From Armatimonadota bacterium (GTDB lineage Bacteria > Armatimonadota > UBA5829), in contig JAEWSK010000121.1 in assembly GCA_023398345.1 (NCBI GenBank), positions 1 through 6,569 on the forward strand: a DNA stretch of 6,569 nt, in the 5' to 3' direction. Positions 5,783-6,569 of this stretch are shown here, one piece after another. Below the pieces are notes generated by a model. The model was not told the DNA's origin. It saw only the letters and a list, made by a program, of their open reading frames with translations, and did no database searches. Each line of letters opens with the position of its first letter. The stretch's first letter is position 1. The translations under genes and the position numbers were made by a program.

Positions 5783-6569
5783 CTACTGACCTGATTCAGA
5801 CCAATCCGGCTGCACTTCGAGAAATACCGTATGCGTGCCACGTTGCACTTTGAGAATAACTGACTTTGGCTTGTTTTTCGCTACATCGGAAAGAGTAGCC
5901 TTTAGATCATCCAAGCCAACAATCTTTTTGCCGTCGATAGATGTTATTACGTCTCCGACGCGCAGGTCTGCAAGCGCGGTCCAACTGCCTTCCGAAACTG
6001 ATTCTATATACGCGCCTGCAGCATCTTTTGAGACATCGCCTTCCGACTTATCCCTAAATGCAATATCTCTTGCTGTAAACTCAAAATTGGTGTCTTCGTA
6101 GATAGGGAAGTCACGCGGCGGCTTGGGCGAGGCCTGTAGTTTTACTGTTATGTCCATCGTTTTGCCTGCCCTAATTACGCCGAGTGTTGCCTCAGCGCCA
6201 ACATCGTATTGGCGAATCATGCTTGGCAATACTTCCGTGTCTTCTTCTTGTTCGGCGGGGATTTCTTCACTATCGAGTTTGACGATCAAATCGCCGATTT
6301 TAAGACCGGCCTTATCTGCCGTGCTATTTGCATATACTCGTGTGACGCGAACTCCGGTCTTACCCGAAACATCAAGTGCTTCAGCCAATTCGCTTGTAAT
6401 TACCTGCGATTCAATCGGCAGCCAGGCCTTACTTATTTCATTGCCAGGGCTGGATGGTTCAGCGCGGCCGACTTTGACAACAGTTGCATATCGACGCTCA
6501 CCCCTCATAAAGCTGACTAGCACTGGAACAGGACTTGAGGCATCTTCTGTCAGTTTTCGAGTTATAGCC
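5783..6569 (-). CDS. multi-PDZ protein, HtrA-like, cut by the right window edge (partial)
   Basis: The frame is open from the window edge to a TAG at 5783, giving 261 visible residues with the N-terminus missing. GTG 6523 is not the real start: open coding sequence continues upstream of it, and PVPVLVSFMRGERRYATVV reads like the last strands of a PDZ domain that begins outside. Two further PDZ domains follow: about 50-145 (GVRVTRVYANSTADKAGLKIGD) and about 165-255 (AYIESVSEGSWTALADLRVGD, then ITSIDGKKI). The visible part contains no protease triad. An N-terminal trypsin-like domain beyond the edge is plausible, because HtrA/DegP proteins have this order, but it is not seen. It is the first visible gene of the minus-strand operon and lies 23 nt before the pseudoprotease, suggesting a shared envelope role in protein binding or quality control. 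Confidence 0.8.
   Translation of the reverse strand, partial: AITRKLTEDASSPVPVLVSFMRGERRYATVVKVGRAEPSSPGNEISKAWLPIESQVITSELAEALDVSGKTGVRVTRVYANSTADKAGLKIGDLIVKLDSEEIPAEQEEDTEVLPSMIRQYDVGAEATLGVIRAGKTMDITVKLQASPKPPRDFPIYEDTNFEFTARDIAFRDKSEGDVSKDAAGAYIESVSEGSWTALADLRVGDVITSIDGKKIVGLDDLKATLSDVAKNKPKSVILKVQRGTHTVFLEVQPDWSESGQ

Noticed and set aside
6209..6520. A 103-codon plus-strand open frame
   Set aside because: It is the antisense shadow of the PDZ gene and has no supporting start signal or domain.
6521..6523. GTG as start of the multi-PDZ gene
   Set aside because: The frame stays open and coding-like to the window edge, and the sequence around it reads as the end of a PDZ domain, so the gene is partial.
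1..6569. CRISPR arrays, tRNA or rRNA genes, insertion sequences, toxin-antitoxin or phage-defence genes
   Set aside because: I saw no regularly spaced repeats, no tRNA-like cloverleaf, no transposase or terminal repeats, and every long reading frame is explained by the genes listed.

Overview
The window holds part of a bacterial chromosome of roughly balanced base composition. The organism is probably an anaerobe or microaerophile: the first gene cluster pairs a PerR-type peroxide sensor with rubrerythrin and a flavodiiron oxygen/NO reductase, the classic oxygen-tolerance set of anaerobes. Three genes carry signal peptides or envelope-type domains. The sequence alone does not fix the phylum. 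The secreted beta-propeller and tandem-PDZ proteins look more like a poorly studied lineage than a model group, but that is an impression, not evidence.

Region 1 (1-211) is a divergent control region. On the minus strand, a gene appears to start at 30 and run off the left edge, with a TATAAT box only 6 nt before its ATG, which suggests a leaderless transcript. On the plus strand, a strong promoter (TTGACT, 17 nt, CATAAT) is followed immediately by a perfect 10-7-10 Fur/PerR-like palindrome over the expected transcription start.

Region 2 (212-3134, plus strand) is a tight four-gene operon: a PerR-like regulator, rubrerythrin, a flavodiiron protein (FprA/Roo type) and an exonuclease III-family AP endonuclease. 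The junctions are an 8-nt overlap, a 4-nt gap and a 4-nt ATGA overlap. The inferred logic is that peroxide relieves PerR repression at its own promoter, rubrerythrin removes peroxide, the flavodiiron protein removes oxygen or NO, and the nuclease repairs oxidative DNA damage.

Region 3 (3135-4205, plus strand) is a single gene for a secreted beta-propeller-like protein of unknown function. It has its own Shine-Dalgarno and a possible sigma-54 type promoter (TGGCACG-N4-TGGCA) in the 60-nt gap before it.

Region 4 (4215-6569, minus strand) is a second operon, read from right to left: a multi-PDZ protein cut by the right edge, a secreted trypsin/HtrA-fold protein whose catalytic His and Ser positions are substituted (a probable pseudoprotease), and a small dienelactone-hydrolase-like alpha/beta hydrolase. 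Its promoter lies outside the window. The two strands converge with only 9 nt between stop codons and no visible terminator.
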